Positions 11,486 to 21,664 of a stretch of DNA of 64,000 nucleotides are shown here, piece by piece. The notes beneath the pieces were generated by a model. It did not search any database. It was not told where the DNA came from and saw nothing but the letters and a program-made list of their open reading frames with translations. The first letter of the stretch is position 1, and every line of letters starts with the position of its first letter. The DNA lies in assembly GCF_030272615.1 (NCBI RefSeq), contig NC_081412.1:39176791-39240790 (forward strand), written 5' to 3'. The DNA comes from Cryptomeria japonica (taxonomy: Eukaryota; Streptophyta; Pinopsida; Cupressales; Cupressaceae). The position numbers and the translations under genes were made by a program.

Positions 11486-12590
11486 CCTGCAGATCAGACT
11501 TTAAAGTCTGAACTGCAGGGGTCTTGGTAAATAACTACACTTCGGACTTTAAAGTCCGAAGTGTATTTGAGTTTTGTTGTAGTCAGCAGTTCGGACTTTA
11601 AAGTCCGAATTGCATTTAGTTTTGACTGTAGTTCAGACTTTAAAGTCCGAACTGCTGTTTGCTCAAGATTGCAGTTCGGACTTTAAAGTCCGAACTGCAG
11701 TTAGTTTTGGATTGCAGTTTGGACTTTAAACTCCGAACTGCATTTGATTTTTATGTTAGTTGCATGTCGGGTTTTAAAGTCTGACATGCAAGTGCCCCTA
11801 GGTTACATGTCGGACTTTAAAATCTAACATGCAATTGCGAATTTATTAATTAGCATTTATTGCTAATTAGGGTTTTCTTAAAAGCTTTTTTTAAATTTAA
11901 TTTAATGCATTTTGGTTTTCATTGTGCTCCATTTTCCTCTTCCGCGCACCCTCTTCTACTTCTGCTCATCGTGTTTCGGATTTCCCTTGCGCGACTGTCG
12001 GATCTTTTTCATCGGCAAATTGGAAGAGGTAAGTTCTTTGGTTTTCGGGTTTTCATTTCGCCTCTATTTGCCTGTTTTCATTTTTTCCTCCTTTTCTTTT
12101 CATTTTTGTTTGTTCTTCGGATTTTAATCTGGAGGGCAATCGGATTTTGAAGTCTGATCGCCTCCTTAGATCCAAAGTGCAATCGGACTTCAAAATCCGA
12201 TTGCCCTCTGGATACCCTTATCTTCTGTGCACCCCAGACTTCAAAGTCCGGTGTGCAAGCGAAGAGTTGTCCCTCCGCATATCGGATTTTAAAGTCTGAT
12301 ATGCGGCATGTTAACCTTTGCATATTGGACTTTAAAATCCGATATGCAGAGGGGTAGGGGTTGACATGTCGGGTTTTAAAACCTGACATGTCAACCAGTT
12401 TCTTTCCTTCTAAAAATAGCACATCGGAGTTTAAACTCCGATGTGCTGATTGTAAGTTTTTCCTGCACATCAGGTTTTAAACTCCGATGTGCAAGTTGTT
12501 TTTTCCATATTGCACATCGAAGTTTAAACTCCTATGTCCTATTACCCTATCCCAAGTCTGCACATCGGGTTTTAAACTCCGATGTGCATG
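11486..12590. repeat. array of about 18 related palindromes
   Basis: Palindromes of about 26-34 bp recur every 42-57 bases, in two blocks (11486-11832 and 12135-12590). The core is of the type TCGGACTTTAAAGTCCGA around a central TTTAAA, flanked by GCA...TGC arms. The copy at 11537-11564 is perfect over 28 bp and that at 11671-11698 over 28 bp. Variants change both arms together: CATATCGG pairs with a downstream arm ending TGATATG, CACATCGGAG with CTCCGATGTG, and GACATGTCGGG with CCTGACATGTC. Linkers between palindromes are unrelated to each other. The function is unknown; hairpin formation or dimeric protein binding are the obvious possibilities. Confidence 0.9.
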
Positions 12591-12793
12591 TTTTGTTTGT
12601 TAAGAAGCAGATCAGACTTTTTTGTCCTTGGCCTGTTTTGAGTCCCGTTTTTTGATCCGTTTGAGAAAAATTGACTTTTGATAATGATGAAAGGCTAATC
12701 ATCAGTATTGAATGCAGTCATTTTACACGAATGTCAAAGAAGCCCAAGTCTTCCTGAGGACAACCTTCTCCGAGTAAAGCATCATCAAAGAAG

Positions 12794-15700
12794 ATGAAAT
12801 ACAAGTACGACAGGTACTTGAATATGTACCCTGAGAGTTTAGTGGATTCTAACATTAAAGAGATCAGGGACACTGAAATTGGCCACGTTGACATTCAAGA
12901 ATTTCTTGATCGGGTTCAGAAGGCTCCTGCACAGCTGACCAGTTTGATCAAATCCGAACTGCATAAGTATGCATCCTTCCCAGTTGTGGCTCATGATCTT
13001 GAATTTGTATTAGCAGTGGCTGATCATTTCGATCCAAGAACAAGACAGGTAAGGGATGATGATCAAAAGGTCATAATGACTTTAGACAGCTTATTTGTCA
13101 ATAGCATCTTCAAAGGCTCATTGGCAGAAGAAGTGGCTGACATTTCTCAAGAGAGTGCTCAAGAGTACTATGAGAAACATGAAGATAAATGCAAGAAGGT
13201 AATCAATACTGTTTATCTTTCAACTGCTAGATCCTCCCTCACTTCCCGGTGGCCTAAGTCTTTTCACAGGAGTGATTTTAATGAAGAATATAATGACATG
13301 GTCACCATGTTATCCAGAGTGAGGGGATTAAAAGACTCATTATTTCCAAAGCTGGATGATTTACTATATGAATATAATCAGAAAGGGAGCTGCCAAAATT
13401 GATTGGGGAGAAAAAATCAGTGATGCACTTTGCGCCCAACTGAAAGAGGTCAAGGTAACACTAAAGTTTTATATGACCTCATACCTGGTTTACGCAGCTG
13501 CCTCTATGAGGCAATATCCAGGCTTGTCAACTAAGGGGGACAAAAGAATAGTGCCTGTTTGGGAATACTATGATCAACTCACTATCAAAAATCAAGGTAA
13601 TCATTACAGGAGGGTTAATGATGCTTTCTTTGTTGTTTGGAAGTGCATTTTTGATAAAAGCCTGTATAAGAGAAGAATATCAGAGGCCGCTTACAGCAGG
13701 GTTTCCCACTTTGGTTGTGTCTTCCTTCAATTCCCCACATTCACCTATATACGGATTGGATGCTTCTCAGGCGAGCCCTTTATTCTTCCAAGGTTTTCTT
13801 TAGATAAAATTATCCTTATGGAGCTGTGCAGACAATTGATTAGTGTGCATGAGAAACAATCACAAGCGCACAAGACTGGGCTGAAATTCCCAGAGTCAAT
13901 TGGTAGGTATTCCATGCTAACCAACCCCAAAGCCAAAAATATGGAGGAGGAGATGCAGTGGAATACCATGCAAAGATTCAAAGCCCGAACCGATTTTGAT
14001 TTTTGGGGCATAAAGAGAAAGCTCAAAAGGACATACACTCATGTCTATAGGTTTGAAGATGTTTAGGCAGACTGTCAGGATGAGGAGGAGATAAGGAGGA
14101 TGGACTTCAACTGCCTTACTTTGGAACAAATTGAGAATCTAGATCTTGCTAAAATCCCAATGACTATGGAAGACACAGATGACATAGTAGATCCTATTTA
14201 CTATGAAAAGAAGATTGCTGAATCCCCACTTCCACTTGTGCAATGGTCAAAGAAGGAAAGTAAGTCCATTACTCAAAGGATCTCTCCTATTATAGCAAAC
14301 ACCAATGCTTGGTTGCTAAAGAATCATCTCAGGATGAAACAGTTTCCCACCAGTTCTGGAGATGATGACAACAATGATGGTCCATTGGGCAAGACAGTGA
14401 CAGCTGAAACTAGAACCAAGAACAGGGTAGACTCACAAGCACTAGCTTCAGCTCCAGTGGTACAATCAAAAGGTAAAGGGCCTAAAATCAAATTTACAGT
14501 TAAAGGATCAAAACAAGGTGAATCATCATCAGTATCACAAGAGGCAGTGGCAAAAGAGCCAGAACAACCACCTATCAGTGAAGCTGCAAAGGGTAAAGAG
14601 GTTGAAGAAGGTGAAATTCCTCAACAAGAGGAAGTTCAGGTAGAAGAAGTACCACATTCAGTTGAGGTAGATACGACAACTACTTCACAAGTAGTCATTC
14701 ACTCTATTGATTCTTACTCTGATTCTGATCAAGAAGATGAAGATGTTCATGAAGATGGAGATCTAAGTATGGGCATGCCACAATCAGAGACTGCTGGTCA
14801 ATTTTTTACAATAACCAACTTCTCTACTTTAGATGATATCCCTTCATCTACTTTTGAATCTACCATGATGGATTTTGATGAAACTTTGCAAGATGCACTT
14901 GCACAATAGGTGTCGGTGGATTTACCAGTCATTACTACCACCGTCACAACCATCCCTTCATTAGTGAGCTCTGAAGCTACACTGATGGCACCCTCAACCC
15001 TTCCACCAATAATTGAAAAGGTACCAGCAACGGATGTTCCATTAGATGCTTCAATATCAACACCATCAGTTACACTTGCAACTGCTCCAAGTTCTAGTCA
15101 ACCTATTCCATAATCTTTGACCCCAAGTCAGCAAGAAGCCACTACTCCATCATCCAATCCAAAACTACCCCCTTGGATGGAAGTAGTGGCCCCTAAAAGA
15201 AAGAAACAGGTAATATCTCTTGATGAATTTGACTTTGAACTTTTGGTTCCTCCAAAGCCTAAGGGAACAAAGAAGCTAAAGACAGTATGTCGGGTGGTAG
15301 TAGACTCGGCTTTCAAAAGAAAATATGCTAAAGTTATGGTGCCATCGTCAGATAAGGACAAAGGCAGCATACGATCAGAGGATTATACCATGCAAGTTGT
15401 GGAGCTTGGAGTAGAGACACATGAAAGTGTGAAATTAGATTCTCAGACAGCCCTTAATTCTTTGTTAAGAAGACTGGATCAGGAAAGGGACGGGAAAAAT
15501 ATCCTGAAGCAGAAGTGTGAGCAGTTGACCAATGTCCTCCTAAAGGTAACACAATCTTCTCAAGAGGTTGAACCTATAGGATCATCAATAGACACTGAAG
15601 CTATCAAAAAGATTGAGCAGGTAGGAGCTAAGGGCCGAGTAATGGACGAATGGATCTCACGGCTAAGGTTAGAAGGCTCTCATCTCCTGAGTTCAACGGT

Positions 15701-16322
15701 GGAGTTATTATCTGATTATGAAGTGATCCAGAGTTGGATGCAAGGACTCAAAAACTCTTTATCCCAGGAAATTGAGGAAGTTGTGAAAAGCACTACCCTT
15801 TGGAGCAAAATGGAGGATTTCAGGATAGATGTCCTAGTTGAAAACAAGGTAATTCCCACAAGGGAGAAGTATATTCAGATCTTATCCTTATTGTCTCATA
15901 AACAAGAGATGATGAAATTAATGATTGCAGAACTAGATCGTGAAAAGAAAGAAGGTGATGATGAGGTTGACCTTATTTTTGCTAAAGTAGGCGATCTCCC
16001 TTGCTATTTGTATGATGGTGATCAAAATCTCGTCACTGCTGAGGTCATCACCCAAGAATTTCTTTCCTTGATGGACCAGTGCACGGGACAAGATTTCTCC
16101 CTCGATACATTTGACAAATTGTTGGAAATTCAAGTCAGCTTTGAAGTACTCGCATCCATGCTAAAGGATGTTAAGAAGAAGCAAGTGAAGATCCAAGATG
16201 CGATATCCCGCGTTCAAATCATCACGAGTTCTACCTTGATGCCAAATGAAGAAGAGGTCAAATCTATCCTCGCCAAGTTCGAAGGTTTTCAGAAATCTAA
16301 CGAAGAAGAAAATCAAGAATGA
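12794..16322 (+). pseudogene. coding region of the nested LTR-type element, unknown product
   Basis: Almost the whole 3.5 kb is open in one or another plus-strand frame with coding-like composition, but the reading is interrupted about four times, so it is treated as a fossil. The N-terminal part is a helical globular region without a motif I know (contains FDPRTRQVRDDDQ). The middle is long, acidic and Ser/Thr/Pro-rich, hence probably disordered. The C-terminal part (about 15.4-16.3 kb) is Glu/Lys/Leu-rich and likely coiled coil. No retroviral protease, reverse transcriptase or integrase motif is present. It could be an extra gene of an LTR element or a captured host gene. Confidence 0.45.
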
Positions 16323-16469
16323 AGTTCCCCCTTTTGATACTCTTCCTTCATGCAGCTATACCAATAGATGTTGTAAATTTTTGTGCAGCTGTACGTTTTC
16401 TTTATGTAGTAGTTGTAGTAAAGTGGGACTGTGCGGTTGAATAAGTCAACTGTTCCCACCTTTTTCTCA

Positions 16470-16620
16470 ACTTCTTTTCCTATATAAGGAGGACCTTTTT
16501 GTAAATATTTTTTATCTTTTTCATGCTTAGCAAAACTCTGCTGGATTTTTATCCCAATTTAGACTTTGAGCTTTTGTGATGAGAATTCAATCAAACAAAT
16601 AAAGAAAATGGTTTTGTTGA
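16470..16620 (+). promoter_or_regulatory. TATA box and polyadenylation-like signal of the nested element
   Basis: TCCTATATAAGGAGGACC at about 16478 is a good plant TATA region. AATAAAG follows about 120 bases downstream near 16600, as in the U3-R part of an LTR. The position, about 0.75 kb before the AACA end, supports reading the insertion as an LTR. Transcription is inferred, not shown. Confidence 0.45.
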
Positions 16621-17360
16621 TTGCAAACTTTGTGTTGTATCAATAAATTTGTTTATATTATTTAATGTTCCTATGTCCATTGAATACATATTATCTTTAC
16701 GTATTTGATCTTAAGATATTGCTACATGGTTAAAGAGCTCTTAAATCTTGCCAATAGACTTTGTGCTCTTAGCATACTTGAGAAATTTGCTGATAAAGGA
16801 AATAACTTGTAGTAAGCTTTCTATTGCTGCGGTTATTAGTAGTTTAATTGATTAGAAATTTACACTTAAAGACTTTGAGCTTAAGCTAAGTTTCTACTTG
16901 TTTAATTTGTAACGATCAGTGTGAATCAGTGTTACCATATAGGAGACTTTGTGCTGCTTAAAAGTAACTCTTAGTGTAGTTTATTAGATTAATAGTTCTT
17001 TTCTTTGAATATCTGAAGAGGTAGAGAAATAGTAACTAGGTGAAGGGAGAATACATAAATTTTGAAAAAAGAGAGTTATATGCCCAACGCCAACCCACCA
17101 ATTTAATTTCTTGTTAATTAGAGGAGAAATTTCATAGGGAACCTCCACTTGATGAGAGGAGAGATTAATTTCTTAGCATAGCGTTGTGTGAATTTTATGT
17201 TTTGTCATTAGTACGCTGGTGACAAAATATTCACCAACACACTGGAGAAGCATATTAGGATGTGGTACACTTTTGTTTGATATGTAAAATTAATTGTTTT
17301 CAACCTTCAATACTTATCATTATATTAATTGTATTTAATCTTTGTACATTTTTTATATAG

Positions 17361-17813
17361 GTAATAGTGACCATTTCTACATCGATGGTGAGCCATCCTC
17401 AGTCCATTGGAGAAGCATCTGAGGCACAGGTATGCCATTGTTCTCTATATTATAGCTTTTAAGTGTTTTTTATATATTTATGTTAGTACATTGTATTAAT
17501 TGTACATTTAATCTACAATAGACTCCTTCACGGTACGACCTTAACATGGATCCATTTAAGTATGTCTTCAAGAAAACTCCTAAGAGTGACAAGGAGAGGA
17601 GAGCGAAGACATTAGCTCCTGGATCAGCCGATGAGGTAATCTACATTTCAATTGTAAAGGAATTAAAGTTAAATGCATAGTTATGATGTCAATTGTGAAC
17701 TATTTTCTACAAAAGAATTCTAACTTGGCTTTTGAATTGTGGTTTTGCAGCCATCTACAGAGCCGCGTAGTACGCCGAAGAGGCTTGATTTTGATGATCC
17801 ACCAGAAGTTTAG
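17361..17813 (+). other. exon-like blocks downstream of ORF1 (copy A, part 2)
   Basis: After the nested element the copy A series resumes. A block beginning VIVTISTSMVSHPQSIGEA ends at GT near 17431. A second (about 17520-17635) carries DPFKYVFKKTPKSDKE and ends at GT. A third starts after TTTTGCAG near 17751 and ends PKRLDFDDPPEV with stop codon 17811-17813. Copy B has the first two blocks on its minus strand (27.9-28.15 kb), including the shared FKKTPKxDKE core, but has lost the last. The blocks are small, basic and Pro-rich, and the final stop looks like the natural end of the gene. Confidence 0.5.
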
Positions 17814-17989
17814 GATCATATAGTGTTAGTTTTGGTCATAGAATGACCAATACATGTAGATATATTCTACATTTTTATTGTATATCGATTTGGACATGGC
17901 ATATGCCACATTTTTGTAATAATTGTATTGACTTGGCAGACATGCCTTTATATATATATATATCGATATTCGATCCAATAAATGTGTAA

Positions 17990-18290
17990 TGAGTTCATTA
18001 TTTTGTATTCGTTGTATTTTGTGGTTGTCCTTTTATAAATTTAAATGAATATTTGCATATGTAATCAACAATATGAATATAAACAACAAAAATATATGAT
18101 ATAAAGCATTGCAATCATGGAATATGATTTGATAAAATTTCTAAAATGTTGAATTAACCCTACAAAACTCCTTGTATTCAGTTCATTATTGTGTATTTGT
18201 TGTATTTGGTGGCTGCCCTTTTATAAATTTAAATGAATATTTGCATATGTTATTAACAATATGAATATAAACAACAAAAATCGATAATAT
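17990..18290. repeat. tandem duplication of about 190 bp
   Basis: The stretch from about 17992 (TTCATTATTTTGTATTCG) through AACAACAAAAATA recurs from about 18182 with few differences. It lies between the end of ORF1 and the 360-bp array, in the spacer between the two convergent transposon genes. Confidence 0.75.
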
Positions 18291-18346
18291 GAATTTAAAC
18301 AACAATGTGTTCGGTGTGAGAGCACCCTCACGCTCGCAATGGTCAA

Positions 18347-19800
18347 ATTTTATTCCTCGTGTGCACAAACTGACGTCACGAGCGCATCCGAGTGGGCATG
18401 TTTACGCTAGGCATGCCCCTGTCATGCATCCCAAAGCACCAGAATGCCGAGAGTCATACCCTACCGGTGAGATCTCTCAAGTGCCCCGAGTCCAAAAAAT
18501 TATCAAAATTTGACGAACTGTTTCTTCCAATCCATGATACATACGGTTGATCTCTTTGATCTCGTGGGGTCGCATGAGGATCCTCTACAATGGCCTATCT
18601 CGGTTTTCGACGACTTGGAGCCATTTTCAATTAGTAGCATTTTTTCGCCTGCTCAAAAAATCGTCAGTTGCTTGCAAGGAAAAGTTGCAAGATTGGCTAG
18701 AATTGATTCTGTTCCTCGTGTGCATAAATAGATGTCGTGAGCGTGTCTGGGTGGGCATGTTTACACTAGGCATGCCCCTGTCGTGCATCCCAAAGCACCA
18801 AAACGTCGAGAGTCATACCCTATCGGTGAGATCTCTCAAGTGCTCTGAGTCCAAAAAATTGTCAAAATTTGACGGACTGCTTCTTCCAATCCATGACACA
18901 TACGATCAATCTGTTTGATCCCGTGGGGTCGCGTGAGGCTCCTCTACAATGGCCTATCTCAGTTTTCGACGACTCAAAGCCATTTTCAATTAGTAGCATT
19001 TTCTCGCTTGCTCAAAAAATCGTCAGTTGCTTGCAAGGAAAAGCTGCAAGATTGGCTAGAATTGATTATGTTCCTTGTGTGCACAAACTGACATCGCGAG
19101 CACATTCGGGTGGGTAGGTTTACGCTAAGCATTCCCCTGTCGTGCATCCCAAAGCACCAGAACGTCGAGAGTCATACCCTACCGGTGAGATCTCTCAAGT
19201 GCCCTGAGTCCAAAAAATTGTCAAAATTTGATGGACTATTTCTTCCAATCCACGACACATACAGTCGATCCGTTTGATCTCGTGGGGTCGCGTGAGGCTC
19301 CTCTATAATGGCCTATCTTGGTTTTTGACGACTAGAAGCCATTTTCAATAAGTAGCATTTTTTCCCCTGCTCAAAAAATCGTCAGTTGCTTGCAAGGAAA
19401 AGTTGCAAGATTGGCTAGAATTGATTATGTTCTTCGTGTGCACAAACCGATGTCGCGAGCGCATCTGGGTGGGCAAGTTTACGCTAGGCATGCCCCCATC
19501 GTGCATCCCAAAGCACTAGAACGTCGAGAGTCATACCCTACCGGTGAGATCTCTCAAGTGCCCTGAGTCCAAAAAATTGTCAAAATTTGACAGACAGTTT
19601 CTTCCAATCCACAACACATACGGTCAATCTGTTTGATCCTATGGGGTTGCGTGAGGCTCCTCTACAATGGCCTATCTCAGTTTTTGATGACTCAAAGCCA
19701 TTTTCGATTAGTAGCATTTTTTCACCCACTCAAAAAACCGTCAGTTGCTTGCAAGGAAAAGGTTCAAGATTGGCTAGAATTGATTATATTCCTCATGTGC
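18347..19800. repeat. four-unit tandem array, about 360-bp period
   Basis: The marker CCTCGTGTGCACAAAC or close variants occur at about 18354, 18714, 19073 and 19432, and a truncated fifth start lies at about 19792, giving periods of 359-360 bases. Units share a conserved CGGTGAGATCTCTCAAGTG and a conserved TCGTCAGTTGCTTGCAAGG. Unit-to-unit identity is high, by eye about 90 percent. Many differences are C-to-T or G-to-A at CpG sites, as expected for methylated plant repeats. Open frames inside are accidental and repeat with the unit. The array ends inside the transposase reading of copy A. Confidence 0.9.
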
Positions 19801-21109
19801 ACTCCAAATGTATGCATCTTGGTGAACGTTGCAAACCACCACATATAGCACAAGAACCTTCCAAACAAGGCATCTTATAATAAATGCAACCATCATGTCT
19901 ATTACATAACACACTTGAAATAAATTCTCTTGTCGACTTAGGAGGTGCTTGTATATTATATTCCTGCAAAACATCGTTAGTGTGCAAAGTAGAATAAATA
20001 TGACGAAAAATATCATAATGCATGGAAAATTCAACATGCATCCTACAAAAACATGTGGTGCGTAGATGATTAATCTTAATATAAAAAGGTTTTGCCATTT
20101 CAAAAAATCTTTGAGAAATTTTTATTTGAGGAAACTTTTGAAGGAATCTTTCATAAAATTTAGTTTGTGTCATATCCAAATAGTGTTTTGAATGTGGCTC
20201 ACGATTTTTAGACCCAATTCACCTTCTAACAACATCTCTTTGGTTGGGCGATACTCTTGTGTTGTCATGCCAAAAATTTTCAATTAATGTTTTTAGTGCA
20301 TCTACAACAACCTTGTCTTTGCATGGTAGTCTACCCGAGAATGCCCAAAGAGAATTATTGTTAGGTTCCTCTATTTGTTCTCGCCTCTTTAATGCTTTAC
20401 TTAATGTTGTTCTACTAACGTTCAATGACTTACTTGTTTTGCTTATCAAACGATCTTTTTTTATTTTCTTGCTCATTATGGTTGATGTAATGACATGTCG
20501 AGTAGCATTAGAATCTTTACTAGGTGATTTTGAACCAATAGATTGATATGCATCAAATAGATTTCTGACAATAGTTCTTTCACTGTTACTTTCAGATGGT
20601 CTTAGGCATAGAATTTTCATTGTCTCTCTAAAATTCAAATTTTTAATCATTTGAACAATTAATTGACATCTTGCGGTTTGATTTAAGTTTTTAAAATAGT
20701 TTTGCCACATTCTTTTAACCATTCTCCTACAAGTTCGTTCATTCATTTTATTGGGCATTGACTTCAATATATTCTCATCGATGTCAATTAGATACTTTGG
20801 TTTCCTACGAATGATTCTAGGAGGTGTTAACATCGGTGCATTATGTACATTCAATTCATCAAGTAGAGAAGGTGTAATATGTTCATCATTTAATTGATTA
20901 TTCAATGCGGTATCTTCTTCAATTGCATTAGGTTCAAATGGTAAATTATCAAATGTTTCTTCTTCAATTACATAAGGTGCATTATATTCGTTTGGTAAAT
21001 CGAATTGAGATGTTGAGGTTGACATACCTTCTTCTCCCATTGTTCTTATGTCATGCAATTTCTTCATACGCTGGCTTTGTCTTTCCTTTTGAGCCTCTCG
21101 TTGTTCCAT
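19800..21109 (-). pseudogene. transposase-like gene of copy A, N-terminal two thirds
   Basis: A 296-codon frame starts at ATG 21109 (MEQREAQKERQSQRMKKL) and a second overlapping region continues to 19800. The start is basic, and a helix-turn-helix-like part follows (SKSLNVSRTTLSKALKRREQ, in a context typical of DNA binding). Then comes a conserved module with WAFSGRLPCKDKVV, NFWHDNTRVSPNQRDVVRR and, downstream, FLQKFPQIKISQRFFEMAKP, CRMHVEFSMHYDIFRHI and GSCAICGGLQRSPRC (a possible zinc site). Copy B at 26.35-27.86 kb has the same module at high identity and continues into the presumed catalytic part, which the tandem array replaces here. A frame change separates the two reading regions near 20.2 kb. 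An upstream exon may exist (ATG 21507, donor near 21345). The role as transposase is inferred from motifs and position. Confidence 0.6.
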
Positions 21110-21519
21110 CGTTCCTCACTTGTTCTTTCCCATGGTTGAGATTGGTTGACCTAAATAGAATCGTATTACAGATATATGTAAAGAAAAGTTCAAAAATAAA
21201 TAAATAACCATAAGTATGCATCTTACCACTATTTTTTGAAATCAAACTATTAAACAATCACAATTTAATCATTTGAAACCATGCAAAAACAAAAAACTAA
21301 TAAAAACAACAATTCAATCATGCAAAAAACAAAAAATTCACTTACTTTTATGTATGTACAACAATGATAGAAGTGCAGACACAGTTCCAGGGGGGCCTTC
21401 AATAACCTCAAAAACTTCTTTTGAGGCCATTGAGGCTCTTGGGCAACTAAAACTATGTCTATAAACCGTGTACACACTTCTAGGCCATAAAATGTTGGCA
21501 AGCCCAACGGTATTCTCGG

Positions 21520-21630
21520 CTGATAAGTAGCGCGTATGCGCTACTAAGCCTAAAAATGTTATCCCAGGGTATCGAATAATGGGAATAGTACCGCTTATGA
21601 GTAATAAGTACCGCGTACGTGCTACTAAGC
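21520..21630. repeat. right subterminal palindromes of copy A
   Basis: GTAGCGCGTATGCGCTAC at 21527-21544 and AGTACCGCGTACGTGCTACT at 21607-21626 are near-perfect palindromes with the same CGCGTA core as the left cluster. Each is followed by AAGCC. They lie about 410 bases before the transposase start, as expected for a transposon end. Confidence 0.75.
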
Positions 21631-21664
21631 CTTAAAAAAGTTATGGAAGGGGTATGGAGGGAGA

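Larger units (their letters stand above)
11316..17239 (+). mobile_element. nested LTR-type insertion, possibly a giant solo LTR carrying a gene
   Basis: The insertion is defined by the copy A/copy B comparison: copy B reads straight through this point. It is flanked by a perfect 5-bp duplication CACTG (11311-11315 and 17240-17244), starts TGTT and ends AACA, which are the hallmarks of an LTR retroelement. No pair of LTRs and no gag-pol domains are visible inside. Parts in order: an array of palindromes (11486-12590), a long coding region (12794-16322), and a promoter-like stretch with TATATAAGG and AATAAAG (16478-16610). This arrangement fits a single, unusually long LTR whose U3 carries a gene. 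A non-autonomous element with unrecognised termini is the alternative. The coding part is broken at about four places. It must be younger than copy A, into which it inserted. Confidence 0.6.

Noticed and set aside
11486-12590. CRISPR-like regular repeats
   Set aside because: The repeats are palindromes of variable sequence in a plant nuclear context, spacing is uneven, and no cas genes are present.
11860-12655. Open frames on both strands inside the palindrome array
   Set aside because: Phe/Leu-rich accidental frames that follow the repeat structure, with no family resemblance.
11311-17244. CACTA-type transposon because the flank reads CACTG
   Set aside because: Comparison with copy B shows that CACTG is target sequence duplicated at both sides. 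The right side does not end in the inverse of the left end.
18289-19880. Plus-strand frames repeated in the 360-bp array
   Set aside because: The same frame reappears with each unit and carries no protein family signature. It is a by-product of the tandem repeat.
20244-21207. Plus-strand frames opposite the copy A transposase
   Set aside because: Antisense shadows of a conserved minus-strand gene that is confirmed by copy B.
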